In this document: piece by piece, positions 1 to 8,627 of the stretch
How the letters are laid out: each line of letters opens with the position of its first letter
How positions within the stretch are numbered: the first letter of the stretch is position 1
Assembly: GCA_024681215.1 (NCBI GenBank)
Contig: JAILBG010000083.1
Location: 1 to 36,239, forward strand
Origin: RUG563 sp024681215
GTDB lineage: Bacteria; Bacillota; Clostridia; Christensenellales; Aristaeellaceae
DNA: 36,239 nt
Reading direction: 5' to 3'
Notes under the pieces: generated by a model
What the model saw: the letters and a program-made list of their open reading frames with translations, nothing else
Database searches by the model: none
What the model was told of the DNA's origin: nothing
Made by a program: the position numbers and the translations under genes

Positions 1-215
1 GACGGGAAGAAATCCGCTTTCCCAGGCAAAGAGAGCGCGGCCGCAGGCTGAAAGCCGCGCGCTGGGACCCGGATGGGACACCCCCGAGCCCTCCCGGAAT
101 AGTCTCCGGGCGCATCCCCGCGTTATCGGGCAAAAGCGGCGGGAATCATTCCCGCAAGCAGGGTGGCACCGCGAAGTTGACTTCGTCCCATGCGCAGGCA
201 TGGGCGTATTTTTTT
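1..215 (+). promoter_or_regulatory. T-box leader of the hisS-aspS operon, probably sensing tRNA-Asp
   Basis: A tRNA-sensing transcription attenuator; its 5' end may lie before the window. The Stem I distal part is visible (AGAGAG near 30, GCTGAAAGC near 48-56). The T-box core AGGGTGGCACCGCG is at 160-173 and is followed by an intrinsic terminator. The specifier region at 77-81 reads GACAC, so it offers GAC (Asp, 77-79, followed by the purine A80) and an overlapping CAC (His, 79-81, followed by C). The T-box UGGN is UGGC, which pairs with a G73 discriminator. Bacterial tRNA-Asp has G73, whereas tRNA-His has C73. Both signals therefore favour tRNA-Asp although hisS is the first gene. Uncharged tRNA would stabilise the antiterminator and allow read-through. 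The T-box call is firm; the tRNA assignment is inference. Confidence 0.93.
184..215 (+). terminator. T-box terminator hairpin before hisS
   Basis: CCCATGC (187-193) pairs with GCATGGG (198-204), and a run of seven T follows (209-215). It sits directly after the T-box core, in the position of the terminator that competes with the antiterminator. Confidence 0.9.
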
Positions 216-227
216 AGGAGGGATTCT

Positions 228-1493
228 ATGCTGACACAGGCCCCCAAGGGCACCCGGGACATGCTGCCCCAGGACGCTTATCTTTTCCAGTGGATCGAGC
301 AGAAGGAGCGGGAAGCCGCGGCGAAGGCCGGCTACCGGGAGATCCGCACCCCCGTGTTCGAGCACACGGAGCTGTTCCTGCGCGGCGTGGGCGACACCAC
401 GGATATCGTGCAGAAGGAAATGTACACCTTCCAGGACAAGGGCGGCCGTTCCATCACCCTGAAGCCCGAGGGCACCGCCGGGGCCGTGCGCGCTTTCATT
501 GAAAACCATCTGTTCCAGGACGCCCTGCCCTGCAAGGTCTATTATCTGAACGCCCCCATCTTCCGCTATGAAAATCCCCAGAGCGGCAGGCTGCGGGAGC
601 ATCACCAGTTCGGCATGGAGTGCTTCGGGGGCAAGGAGCCCACGGTGGAAGCGGAGCTGATCTCCACCCTGTTCGGCCTGCTCACGGGCATGGGCCTTAA
701 AAACCTGACGGTGCATATCAATTCCATCGGCTGCCCCGAATGCCGGCCCAAATACCACCAGGCCCTGAAGAATTACCTGGGCGAGCGCATCCACGATATG
801 TGCGAAACCTGCCGGGCGCGCTTTGAAAAGAATCCCCTGCGCATCCTGGACTGCAAGGAAAAAAAATGCAAGCAGATCGTGAAGGACGCGCCGCTGATCC
901 TGGACTGCCTGTGCGACGAATGCCGGGAGCATTTTTCCCTGCTCCAGTCCCTGCTGGCCGCCAGGCAGATCCCCTTTGAGATTGATCCCCACATCGTCCG
1001 CGGGCTGGATTACTACACCAAGACGGTGTTCGAAATCATCATGCAGTCGGGCCGGGAGGGCCTGGCCCTGTGCGGCGGCGGGCGGTACGACGGGCTGGTT
1101 TCGCAGCTGGGCGGCCCCGACACCCCCGCGGCGGGCTTCGGCATCGGCGTGGAAAGGATCCTGATGGAGCTGCGCAACCAGGATCTCCTTCCCCCCGCCC
1201 CCGCGGTGGCCGACGTGTACGTGGCGAACCTGGGCGCGGAAATGAAGATTCCCGCCTTCGCCTTCGCCCAGTCCCTGCGGGATCTGGGCGTCAGGGCGGA
1301 CAGCGATCTGGCGGGCCGCAGCCTCAAGGCCCAGTTCAAATTCGCCGACAAGATCGGCGCCAGGTACGTGGCCATCGTGGGCGGCGACGAATACGCGCGC
1401 GGGGTCGTAAAGCTCCGGGATATGCAGACCAAGGAAGAAAAAGAACTGCCGCTGGAAAGCGCGGCGAAGGAAATCGCGGATCTTATCATCTGA
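228..1493 (+). CDS. hisS: Histidyl-tRNA synthetase
   Basis: Charges tRNA-His with histidine in the cytoplasm; a class II synthetase of 421 residues, normal for the family. The N-terminus has the PKGTRDMLP signature. Motif 2 is around FRYENPQSGRLREHHQFG, the histidine-specific RGLDYYTKTVFE follows near residue 260, motif 3 is GFGIGVERI, and an anticodon-binding domain ends the protein. The ATG at 228 was chosen because TAGGAGGG lies just upstream and the protein then starts MLTQAPKGTRD. The frame is open back to a TTG at 177, but that would put translation inside the T-box terminator. It is the first gene of a T-box-controlled operon, with aspS 35 bases downstream. Confidence 0.98.
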   Translation: MLTQAPKGTRDMLPQDAYLFQWIEQKEREAAAKAGYREIRTPVFEHTELFLRGVGDTTDIVQKEMYTFQDKGGRSITLKPEGTAGAVRAFIENHLFQDALPCKVYYLNAPIFRYENPQSGRLREHHQFGMECFGGKEPTVEAELISTLFGLLTGMGLKNLTVHINSIGCPECRPKYHQALKNYLGERIHDMCETCRARFEKNPLRILDCKEKKCKQIVKDAPLILDCLCDECREHFSLLQSLLAARQIPFEIDPHIVRGLDYYTKTVFEIIMQSGREGLALCGGGRYDGLVSQLGGPDTPAAGFGIGVERILMELRNQDLLPPAPAVADVYVANLGAEMKIPAFAFAQSLRDLGVRADSDLAGRSLKAQFKFADKIGARYVAIVGGDEYARGVVKLRDMQTKEEKELPLESAAKEIADLII

Positions 1494-1528
1494 TCATCAA
1501 GAAAAGCGTAAAAGGAGAGGAATTCAAA

Positions 1529-2818
<1,290 letters not shown>

Positions 2819-2829
2819 GCGGCGGGCAG

Positions 2830-2858
2830 TTGCCAAACCGCCGGAAATCTGCTATACT
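2830..2858 (+). promoter_or_regulatory. Sigma-A type promoter of the Asp23 operon
   Basis: TTGCCA (2830-2835), a 17-base spacer, then TATACT (2853-2858), in the 69-base gap after aspS. AAGGAGGTG and the ATG of the next gene follow 14-30 bases later, which gives a short 5' leader. Confidence 0.8.
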
Positions 2859-2887
2859 ATAATATCCCAGTAAGGAGGTGCGTTTGA

Positions 2888-3715
2888 ATGGCGCAGAAAC
2901 CCCAAAAGAAGGATAACCTCCCCGTGAAGGTGGATGTTGATTTGGAAAACGGCGGCACCATCAGCTACGCCAACGAAGTGATCGCCACCATCGCCGGCGT
3001 GGCCGCCAGCGAGATCGAAGGCATCGCCGGCATGAGCGTCACCGGCGGCATCAGCGAGATCCTGGGCCGCAACCGGAATATCACTCGCGGCGTCAAGGTG
3101 GAAGTGGGCAGCCAGGAAGCGGCGGTGGACCTTTTCATCGTGGTGGAATACGGCCATCCCATCCAGAAGGTGGCCGCCGACGTGCAGGAAAACGTGCGCC
3201 GCGCCCTGGAAAGCCTGACGGGGCTGCACGTGGTCCGGGTGGACGTGCACGTGCAGGGCGTCAGCTTCGAGCAGGAAAAGCGCGCCAACCAGAAGAACCT
3301 GGAAGCCTCCAAGGTCAGCGTGCTGCCCCCCGCCCGGCAGGAAAAGCTGCCCAGGGAAAGCAAGCCCGCCGTCAGGGAGGAAAAGCCCGCCCCGGCGGAA
3401 AAGCCTGTCAAAGAAGAAAAGCCCGTCAGGGAAGAAAAGCCCGCGGAGCCCGAAAAGCCCGCCCCGGCGGAAACGCCCGTGAAGGCGGAAGCGTCCGTTC
3501 CGGCGGAAGCGCCCGCCAAGGAAGAAAAGCCCGCGGAAGCGGCCGCCCCCGCCGACGGCGTCGCAGACGTTCCGGACGCGGAATTCGATCCCGAAACGCT
3601 GGCGGAAGAAGAAAAGCTGGACGGCGCGCCCGAAGGCGCGCCCAAGGCCGATCCCAAACCCGCGCCCAAGCCGGCCCCGGCCCATAAGAAGGCCCCCGGC
3701 AGGAAGCGCTGCTGA
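2888..3715 (+). CDS. Asp23/Gls24 family envelope stress protein with long charged tail
   Basis: A member of the Asp23/Gls24 (DUF322) family: cytoplasmic proteins held at the membrane by AmaP and linked to cell-envelope stress in Gram-positives. Residues about 8-135 form the conserved domain (YANEVIATIAGVAASEIEGI, then a VHVQGV strand). The protein has 275 residues against roughly 110-170 usually. The extra C-terminus (about 135-275) is a low-complexity Lys/Glu/Pro/Ala tail with repeated EEKPA/AEKPV-like units, ending in a basic HKKAPGRKRC. AAGGAGGTG at 2872-2880 sets the ATG. It is the first gene of an operon with amaP and the DUF2273 gene, the usual partners. The function of the tail is unknown; it looks disordered. 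Confidence 0.93.
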   Translation: MAQKPQKKDNLPVKVDVDLENGGTISYANEVIATIAGVAASEIEGIAGMSVTGGISEILGRNRNITRGVKVEVGSQEAAVDLFIVVEYGHPIQKVAADVQENVRRALESLTGLHVVRVDVHVQGVSFEQEKRANQKNLEASKVSVLPPARQEKLPRESKPAVREEKPAPAEKPVKEEKPVREEKPAEPEKPAPAETPVKAEASVPAEAPAKEEKPAEAAAPADGVADVPDAEFDPETLAEEEKLDGAPEGAPKADPKPAPKPAPAHKKAPGRKRC

Positions 3716-3738
3716 ATCAGGAAAAGGAGCGATCCCAA

Positions 3739-4656
3739 ATGAAACTGAAATTTTATGATCGGCTGGTGCTGTTTTTCGGCGCGCTGCTGACCATCGCCGC
3801 CGGGGCCGCCCTGGGGGTGACCGGGCTGCAGATCGCCGGCACCATCGGCGAATCGCTGTCCCTGGGGATGCGCATCGCCTGCATCGGTGTGGGCTCGCTG
3901 ACGGTCCTCTTCGGATTTTATCTGCTGGCATTCCCCCAGAAGCTCCGGGCGGAGCGCCAGGGCTTTGTGGTGCAGCGCACGGATAACGGCGAGCTGCGCA
4001 TCTCCATCAAGGCCATCGAAGGCCTGGTGCAGAAGTGCATCGACATGCACGACGAGATCGACGTGGTGTCCCAGCGCATCCGCAACACCCGGGACGGCGT
4101 CACCGTGGATCTGAATATCGCCCTGGCCAACAATATTTCCATCCCCCTGGCGGTGGCCGCGCTGCAAAAGCAGATCAAGCAGTATCTGTCCGCTTCCTCC
4201 GGTATTGAGATCACCGAGGTGCGCGTCACGGTGGATACCGCCCAGATGCCCGCCCCGGATACGGCGGAGCAGGCCGACGCCGAAGCGGAGCCCGCCGGGG
4301 AAGCAATCGTCCCCGCGGAAGCGGAAAAGCCCGCGCCCAAGGCGAAGCTGCCGCTGCATCAGCGCATTTTCGGCCGTTCCGAAACCGCCGCCAACATGCC
4401 GGAGCCGCCCAAGGCGGAAGAGCCCAAGGTGGAGGAGCCCCAGGCGGAAGAAACGCCCGCTCAGGCGCCTGAAACGGAGGCCGCTCCCCCGGAGGAAGCG
4501 CCCCTCCCCGACGGAGAGCCGGCGGCGGACGCGGCGGAAGAAATCGCCGAAGCAGTGGAAGAAACCGTACAGGAGATTTCCCAAGAGACCGTAGAAGAAA
4601 CCGCGGAAATCACGGAAGAAGCGGCCGATGATACGGAGGAGACCCGCAATGAATGA
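3739..4656 (+). CDS. amaP: AmaP-like membrane anchor of Asp23
   Basis: Probable membrane anchor for the Asp23 protein encoded just upstream. Two membrane segments lie at the N-terminus: about 9-36 (LVLFFGALLTIAAGAALGVT) and about 44-66 (IACIGVGSLTVLFGFYLLAF). A cytoplasmic region (about 70-165) follows that itself resembles Asp23 (VDLNIALANNISIPLAVAAL). Residues about 170-305 are a strongly acidic Glu/Ala/Pro tail (for example PKAEEPKVEEPQAEETPA), longer than in typical AmaP of about 180-200 residues. The start has AAAGGAGCG shortly upstream. The stop overlaps the start of the DUF2273 gene, which implies translational coupling. An acidic tail here beside a mixed basic/acidic tail on the Asp23 partner suggests, but does not prove, that they contact each other. 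Confidence 0.9.
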   Translation: MKLKFYDRLVLFFGALLTIAAGAALGVTGLQIAGTIGESLSLGMRIACIGVGSLTVLFGFYLLAFPQKLRAERQGFVVQRTDNGELRISIKAIEGLVQKCIDMHDEIDVVSQRIRNTRDGVTVDLNIALANNISIPLAVAALQKQIKQYLSASSGIEITEVRVTVDTAQMPAPDTAEQADAEAEPAGEAIVPAEAEKPAPKAKLPLHQRIFGRSETAANMPEPPKAEEPKVEEPQAEETPAQAPETEAAPPEEAPLPDGEPAADAAEEIAEAVEETVQEISQETVEETAEITEEAADDTEETRNE

Positions 4657-4993
4657 GAACCGTCCCGATTCCTTCCTCCGGAACATGTTCCGGATCGGCA
4701 CGCCGGAATGCGCCGTCACCTTTTCCGTGATCGCCATGATCCTGGCCGTGCTGTATCTGCTGCTGGGCTTCTGGAAGACGTTTCTGATCGCGGTGCTGAT
4801 GGTGCTGGGCGGCTTCCTGGGCGGCGTCAAGAACAAAAAGGAATTCGTCAGCAGCCGGATCAACCGGCTTTTCCCGCCAAAATCCACCGTTCCCTATAAG
4901 GAAACCAACGAAGAAATTTCCCGGGCCATCCGGGAAGCGCGGGAAAGGGAAGACGCAAGAAGAGCCCGCGAAAGCGCGGATACCGACAAATGA
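4649..4993 (+). CDS. DUF2273 family small membrane protein
   Basis: A small membrane protein of the DUF2273 family, the usual third member of asp23-amaP clusters. It has 114 residues, with a hydrophobic block about residues 23-58 (VIAMILAVLYLLLGFWKTFL, then a Gly-rich second segment). A charged Arg/Glu-rich C-terminus follows (about 85-114). The ATG at 4649 lies inside the last codons of amaP (8-base overlap) behind GGAGGAG. The C-terminal extension makes it longer than the roughly 60-80 residues typical of the family, matching the extended tails of its two upstream partners. No enzymatic role is suggested. Confidence 0.85.
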   Translation: MNENRPDSFLRNMFRIGTPECAVTFSVIAMILAVLYLLLGFWKTFLIAVLMVLGGFLGGVKNKKEFVSSRINRLFPPKSTVPYKETNEEISRAIREAREREDARRARESADTDK

Positions 4994-5014
4994 CACACAG
5001 GGGGAGCAATACCC

Positions 5015-5428
5015 ATGGCTCGTAAAGCGGCACGGGCGGCAGCCGTGCAGATGGCCTATGAACACATGCTGGGCGGCGCCGGCGGGGATGAAACGCTGCG
5101 CGGCCTGATCGAATTTACGCCGGAGGAAGAGGACCGGGCCTATATCGACGGCATCCTGTCCGGGGTGTCCGCCCACGCGGAGGAGCTGGACGAATCCATC
5201 GCCGCCTGCTTAAAGGGCTGGACGCTGGAGAGGATCGCCCGGGTGGACCTGGCGGTGCTCCGGGTGGCCGCCTATGAGCTTTGCTATCTCCGGGAAACGC
5301 CGGACGCCGTGGTGATCAACGAGGCGGTGGCTCTGGCTCAGCGCTTCGATTCCCCCACCGCGGGCAAATTCGTCAACGGAGTCCTGGCCACGCTGCTGGC
5401 CCGGCGGGATCAGGAGAAAGAAAGCTGA
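5015..5428 (+). CDS. nusB: Transcription antitermination factor NusB
   Basis: An RNA-binding antitermination factor that works with NusE (S10) at boxA in rRNA leaders. Its 137 residues are all-helical and of typical length. The start ARKAARAAAVQMAYEHMLGG and the C-terminal VVINEAVALAQRFDSPTAGK followed by FVNGVL are the family's recognisable signatures. It lies 21 bases after the DUF2273 gene behind AGGGGGA, and its TGA overlaps the ATG of the next gene in an ATGA junction. Placing nusB between an asp23 cluster and folD/xseAB is common in Clostridia. Confidence 0.96.
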   Translation: MARKAARAAAVQMAYEHMLGGAGGDETLRGLIEFTPEEEDRAYIDGILSGVSAHAEELDESIAACLKGWTLERIARVDLAVLRVAAYELCYLRETPDAVVINEAVALAQRFDSPTAGKFVNGVLATLLARRDQEKES

Positions 5429-6384
5429 TGCTGGCCCTGGGGCTGGATACCAGCTGCTACACCACCTCCTGCGCCCTGTGCGCGCCGGGGGGCGAGCCCG
5501 TGCAGGCGCGGCAGCTTCTGCCCGTGCCCGCGGGAGAACGCGGCCTTCGCCAAAGCGAGGCCGTGTTTGCGCATGTAAGGCAGCTGGGAGAAATGCTCCC
5601 GCAGCTGATGGAGAACGCCCCGGAGCCCGTTTCCTGCGTCTGCGCCTCCGCCGCCCCCCGGGACGGGGAGGACAGCTACATGCCCGTGTTCCAGGTGGGG
5701 CTGTCCCAGGGCCGGGGCATCGCCGCGGCGCTGGGCGTTCCCTTTTTCAGCACCACCCACCAGCGGGGCCATCTCGCCGCCGCCCTGTACGGATCCGGGC
5801 TGAGGGAAAAATCCTTTTTGGCGCTGCATCTCTCCGGCGGCACCACGGACGTGCTGCTGGCGCGGGGGGAGGAAATCACGCTCCTGGGAACGTCACTGGA
5901 TCTGCACGCGGGCCAGCTGGTGGACCGGATCGGGGTGAAAATGGGCCTCCCCTTCCCCGCGGGGCCTTTTCTGGAGGAGCTGGCGCGCAAGGGCGTATGC
6001 GGAAATGCCGTGCCCGTCAGCATGGAAGGGCTCAGCTGCCACCTGTCCGGCGCGGAAGCGCGGCTTTTGCGCATGCTGGACGCCGGCGAAAGAAAGGAAA
6101 ACGCGGCGGCGGAGGTCTATGGCGTGCTGTGCCGCACGGTGCTTAGGCTGCTGGAAGCGGCAGCGGATGAAACCGGCGTCAGCGACGCGCTGCTGTTCGG
6201 CGGGGTGATCTCCTCCGCGCTGCTCCGGGAAATGCTCCTGGACAGGAACGAAAAGCGCCGGACCGGCCTGAAAATGCACTTCGGGCGGAAAGAGTATTCC
6301 GGCGACAACGCGGTGGGCGTGGCGCTCATCGGCTTACAGCGATTGGAAAAGGAGAAGGCACATGGCGATTTTGATGGACGGTAA
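5428..6384 (+). CDS. Kae1/TsaD-like protein (O-sialoglycoprotein endopeptidase-like), second-copy type
   Basis: A 318-residue protein of the Kae1/TsaD ASKHA fold. The N-terminal nucleotide-binding segment is LALGLDTSCYTTSCAL. A metal-binding H-x3-H is kept at H111 and H115 (TTHQRGHLAAAL), a phosphate loop follows at LHLSGGTTDVLLA, and a late glycine-rich segment reads LLFGGVISSALL. True TsaD makes threonylcarbamoyl-adenosine in tRNA together with TsaB, TsaC and TsaE. This copy is somewhat shorter (usual length about 340) and lies in the nusB-xseA interval where many Clostridia carry a divergent paralogue, so I do not call it tsaD. It is coupled at both ends: ATGA with nusB and a 23-base overlap with folD. 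Its substrate is unknown. Confidence 0.82.
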   Translation: MLALGLDTSCYTTSCALCAPGGEPVQARQLLPVPAGERGLRQSEAVFAHVRQLGEMLPQLMENAPEPVSCVCASAAPRDGEDSYMPVFQVGLSQGRGIAAALGVPFFSTTHQRGHLAAALYGSGLREKSFLALHLSGGTTDVLLARGEEITLLGTSLDLHAGQLVDRIGVKMGLPFPAGPFLEELARKGVCGNAVPVSMEGLSCHLSGAEARLLRMLDAGERKENAAAEVYGVLCRTVLRLLEAAADETGVSDALLFGGVISSALLREMLLDRNEKRRTGLKMHFGRKEYSGDNAVGVALIGLQRLEKEKAHGDFDGR

Positions 6385-7207
6385 AGCCCTGGCGGCGGAA
6401 AAAATGGAGGAGCTCAGGCAGCGCACGGAGGCATTGAAGGCCCGCGGCGTGACGCCGGGCCTTTCGGTGATCCTGGTGGGCGAGGACCCTGCCAGCCAGG
6501 TGTACGTGCGCAACAAGGGCCGCGCCTGCGAGGAGCTGGGCTTCTATTCCCGGACCATCCGCATGCCGGAGGAAACCACCCAGGCGGAGCTGGAACACCA
6601 GATCGACGAATTGAACGCCGACGGCCGGGTGGACGGCATCCTGGTGCAGCTGCCCCTGCCCCGGCATCTGGACGAAGCCGCCGCCCTGCGCCGCATCCGC
6701 CCGGAAAAGGACGTGGACGGCTTTCACGTGGAAAACGCGGGCAGGCTGTTCACCGGCCAGGACGGGGTGGTGGCCTGCACCCCCAAGGGCATCCTGTACA
6801 TGCTCAAAAAAAGCGGCGTTCCCCTCTCCGGGAAGGACGCCGTGGTGATCGGGCGCAGCAACATCGTGGGAAAGCCCGTCGCAATGCTGCTGCTCAATGA
6901 AAACTGCACCGTCACCCTCTGCCATTCCCGCACCGCCGATCTTGCGGCCCACACCCGCCGGGCGGACGTGCTGGTGGCCGCGGTGGGCAGGCCCCGGTTC
7001 GTCACCGCCGATATGGTGAAGCCCGGCGCCGCCGTGGTGGACGTGGGCATCAACCGGGTGGACGGCAAGGTAGTGGGCGACGTGGATTTTGCCGGAGTGG
7101 AGCCCGTGGCGGGCTGGATCTCCCCCGTGCCCGGCGGCGTGGGCAAAATGACCATCTGCATGCTGATGGAAAACACCCTGGAAGCCGCGGAAAAAAGGAG
7201 CCGCTGA
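6362..7207 (+). CDS. folD: Methylenetetrahydrofolate dehydrogenase/cyclohydrolase
   Basis: A bifunctional enzyme converting 5,10-methylene-THF to 10-formyl-THF in one-carbon metabolism. It has 281 residues, the normal length. The catalytic tyrosine and lysine are Y48 and K52 in YVRNKGRACEELG. DGILVQLPLPRHLDE is the conserved substrate-site motif, GRSNIVGKPVAMLLL the dinucleotide-binding motif, and PVPGGVGKMTICMLMENT the C-terminal signature. The ATG at 6362 follows GGAGAAGG and overlaps the end of the Kae1-like gene. xseA starts three bases after the stop. The folD-xseA-xseB order is common in Firmicutes. Confidence 0.98.
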   Translation: MAILMDGKALAAEKMEELRQRTEALKARGVTPGLSVILVGEDPASQVYVRNKGRACEELGFYSRTIRMPEETTQAELEHQIDELNADGRVDGILVQLPLPRHLDEAAALRRIRPEKDVDGFHVENAGRLFTGQDGVVACTPKGILYMLKKSGVPLSGKDAVVIGRSNIVGKPVAMLLLNENCTVTLCHSRTADLAAHTRRADVLVAAVGRPRFVTADMVKPGAAVVDVGINRVDGKVVGDVDFAGVEPVAGWISPVPGGVGKMTICMLMENTLEAAEKRSR

Positions 7208-7210
7208 GCC

Positions 7211-8434
7211 ATGCCCTGGACGCTGACCGTTTCGGAACTGAATGATTACGTGCGCCGCGCCCTGGCCAGCGACCCGTCGCTGCGCTTTCTTTCCCTGCGC
7301 GGCGAGGTCAGCGATTTCAAGAAATATTCCTCCGGCCACTGGTATTTTACCCTGAAGGACGAAGCCTGCACCATCCAGTGCGTCTGCTTCCGGCAGTACA
7401 ATATGCGCCTGGATTTCCGCCCGGAAAACGGAATGAAGGTGGTGCTCACCGGAGCCGTGGGGCTGTACGCCGAGCGGGGCAGCTACCAGTTTTACGCCGA
7501 AAGCATCACCCGGGACGGGGTGGGCGACCTGTATCTGAAGCTGGAGCAGCTCAAGGCCCGGCTGATGAAGGAAGGGCTCTTCGACGTGGCGAAGAAGCGC
7601 CCCCTCCCCCTGCTCCCCCGGGCCATCGGCGTGGTCACCAGCCGCAGCGGCGCGGTGATCCACGATATCGCCACCGTCACCCGCCGGCGCTATCCCGCCA
7701 TGCAGATCATCCTGCGGCCCGCCCAGGTGCAGGGCGAAGGCGCGGCGGAGGACATTGCCCGGGGCATCGCGGAAATATCGCTGCTGCCCCAGGTGGACGT
7801 GGTCATCGTGGGCCGGGGCGGCGGATCGCTGGAGGACCTGTGGGCCTTCAACGAGGAGATCGTGGTGCGCGCCATCGCCGCCTGCCCGGTGCCGGTGGTC
7901 AGCGCCGTGGGCCACGAGGAGGACGTGACGCTTTCCGATCTGGCGGCGGACGTCCGGGCCGCAACGCCCTCCGTGGCCGCGGAGGTCTGCGTGCCGGAAA
8001 GGGACGCGCTGCTGGCCGCCGTCGAAAAAATGCGCCGGGAAATGGGCAAAGCGTGCGTCGGCCGCCTACTGGCGCTTAAGAACCGCACCGCGTACCTGGA
8101 AAAGCGCCTGGCCGCCTGCCATCCAGCGGCGCAGCTGCAGCGCATGAGCGCCCAGGCCGGATTGCTTGCCCAGCGGCTGCGCGCCGCCATGGAAAAAGGC
8201 ATGACCGCCCGGCAGACCCGGCTGCAGCTGCTGCGCAATCAGCTCAGCGCCCTGGGCCCCCGGCAGGCGCTGGAACGGGGCTACGCGGTGGTTTTATCCG
8301 GCCGGGACGCCGTCACCAACGTATCCCAGGTCAAGGATGAAATGTCTCTGCTCATGCGGGACGGGCGCGTGCGCGTCAGGACCCTGGAGGTGCGAAAGGA
8401 GGATCCCTTTGGCGAAGAAGCAAGCGAGCTTTGA
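7211..8434 (+). CDS. xseA: Exodeoxyribonuclease VII large subunit
   Basis: The large, catalytic subunit of exonuclease VII, which degrades single-stranded DNA to oligonucleotides. It has 407 residues. An N-terminal OB-fold (about 1-100; LTVSELNDYVRRAL, FTLKDEACTIQCVCF) is followed by the catalytic domain with GVVTSRSGAVIHDI, VVIVGRGGGSLEDLWAFNEE and SAVGHEEDVTLSDLAADVRA. A helical C-terminal region (about 265-345) is the part that contacts XseB. It starts three bases after folD and overlaps xseB by 26 bases. Confidence 0.98.
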   Translation: MPWTLTVSELNDYVRRALASDPSLRFLSLRGEVSDFKKYSSGHWYFTLKDEACTIQCVCFRQYNMRLDFRPENGMKVVLTGAVGLYAERGSYQFYAESITRDGVGDLYLKLEQLKARLMKEGLFDVAKKRPLPLLPRAIGVVTSRSGAVIHDIATVTRRRYPAMQIILRPAQVQGEGAAEDIARGIAEISLLPQVDVVIVGRGGGSLEDLWAFNEEIVVRAIAACPVPVVSAVGHEEDVTLSDLAADVRAATPSVAAEVCVPERDALLAAVEKMRREMGKACVGRLLALKNRTAYLEKRLAACHPAAQLQRMSAQAGLLAQRLRAAMEKGMTARQTRLQLLRNQLSALGPRQALERGYAVVLSGRDAVTNVSQVKDEMSLLMRDGRVRVRTLEVRKEDPFGEEASEL

Positions 8435-8627
8435 GGACAAGCTCACCGAACTGGAGGAAATGATCCGCAAAATGGAGGGGGGCAGTCTGCCCCTGGACGA
8501 AACGCTGAAGTGCTACGAGGCGGGCATCAAACTGTCCCGGGAGCTGACGGCGGAACTATCCGCGGCGGAAAAGAAAATGCAGGAGCTCTCCGGCGGGGAA
8601 CTGACCGAAATGGAGGACGCACCGTGA
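8409..8627 (+). CDS. xseB: Exodeoxyribonuclease VII small subunit (TTG start)
   Basis: The small subunit of exonuclease VII; several copies bind the helical region of XseA. It has 72 residues, normal for the family, with SFEDKLTELEEMIRKMEGGS followed by LPLDETLKCYEAGIKL. I place the start at TTG 8409 because AAAGGAGG (8395-8402) lies six bases upstream and the product then begins MAKKQASFEDKL; an upstream in-frame ATG has no ribosome site and would give an atypical Cys-rich extension. The gene overlaps the end of xseA, and its TGA overlaps the GTG of the next gene (GTGA). Confidence 0.95.
   Translation: MAKKQASFEDKLTELEEMIRKMEGGSLPLDETLKCYEAGIKLSRELTAELSAAEKKMQELSGGELTEMEDAP

Noticed and set aside
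2819..2843. Short inverted repeat GGCGG/CCGCC as a terminator after aspS
   Set aside because: A five-base stem with a 12-base loop and no T-run; it overlaps the promoter of the next operon.
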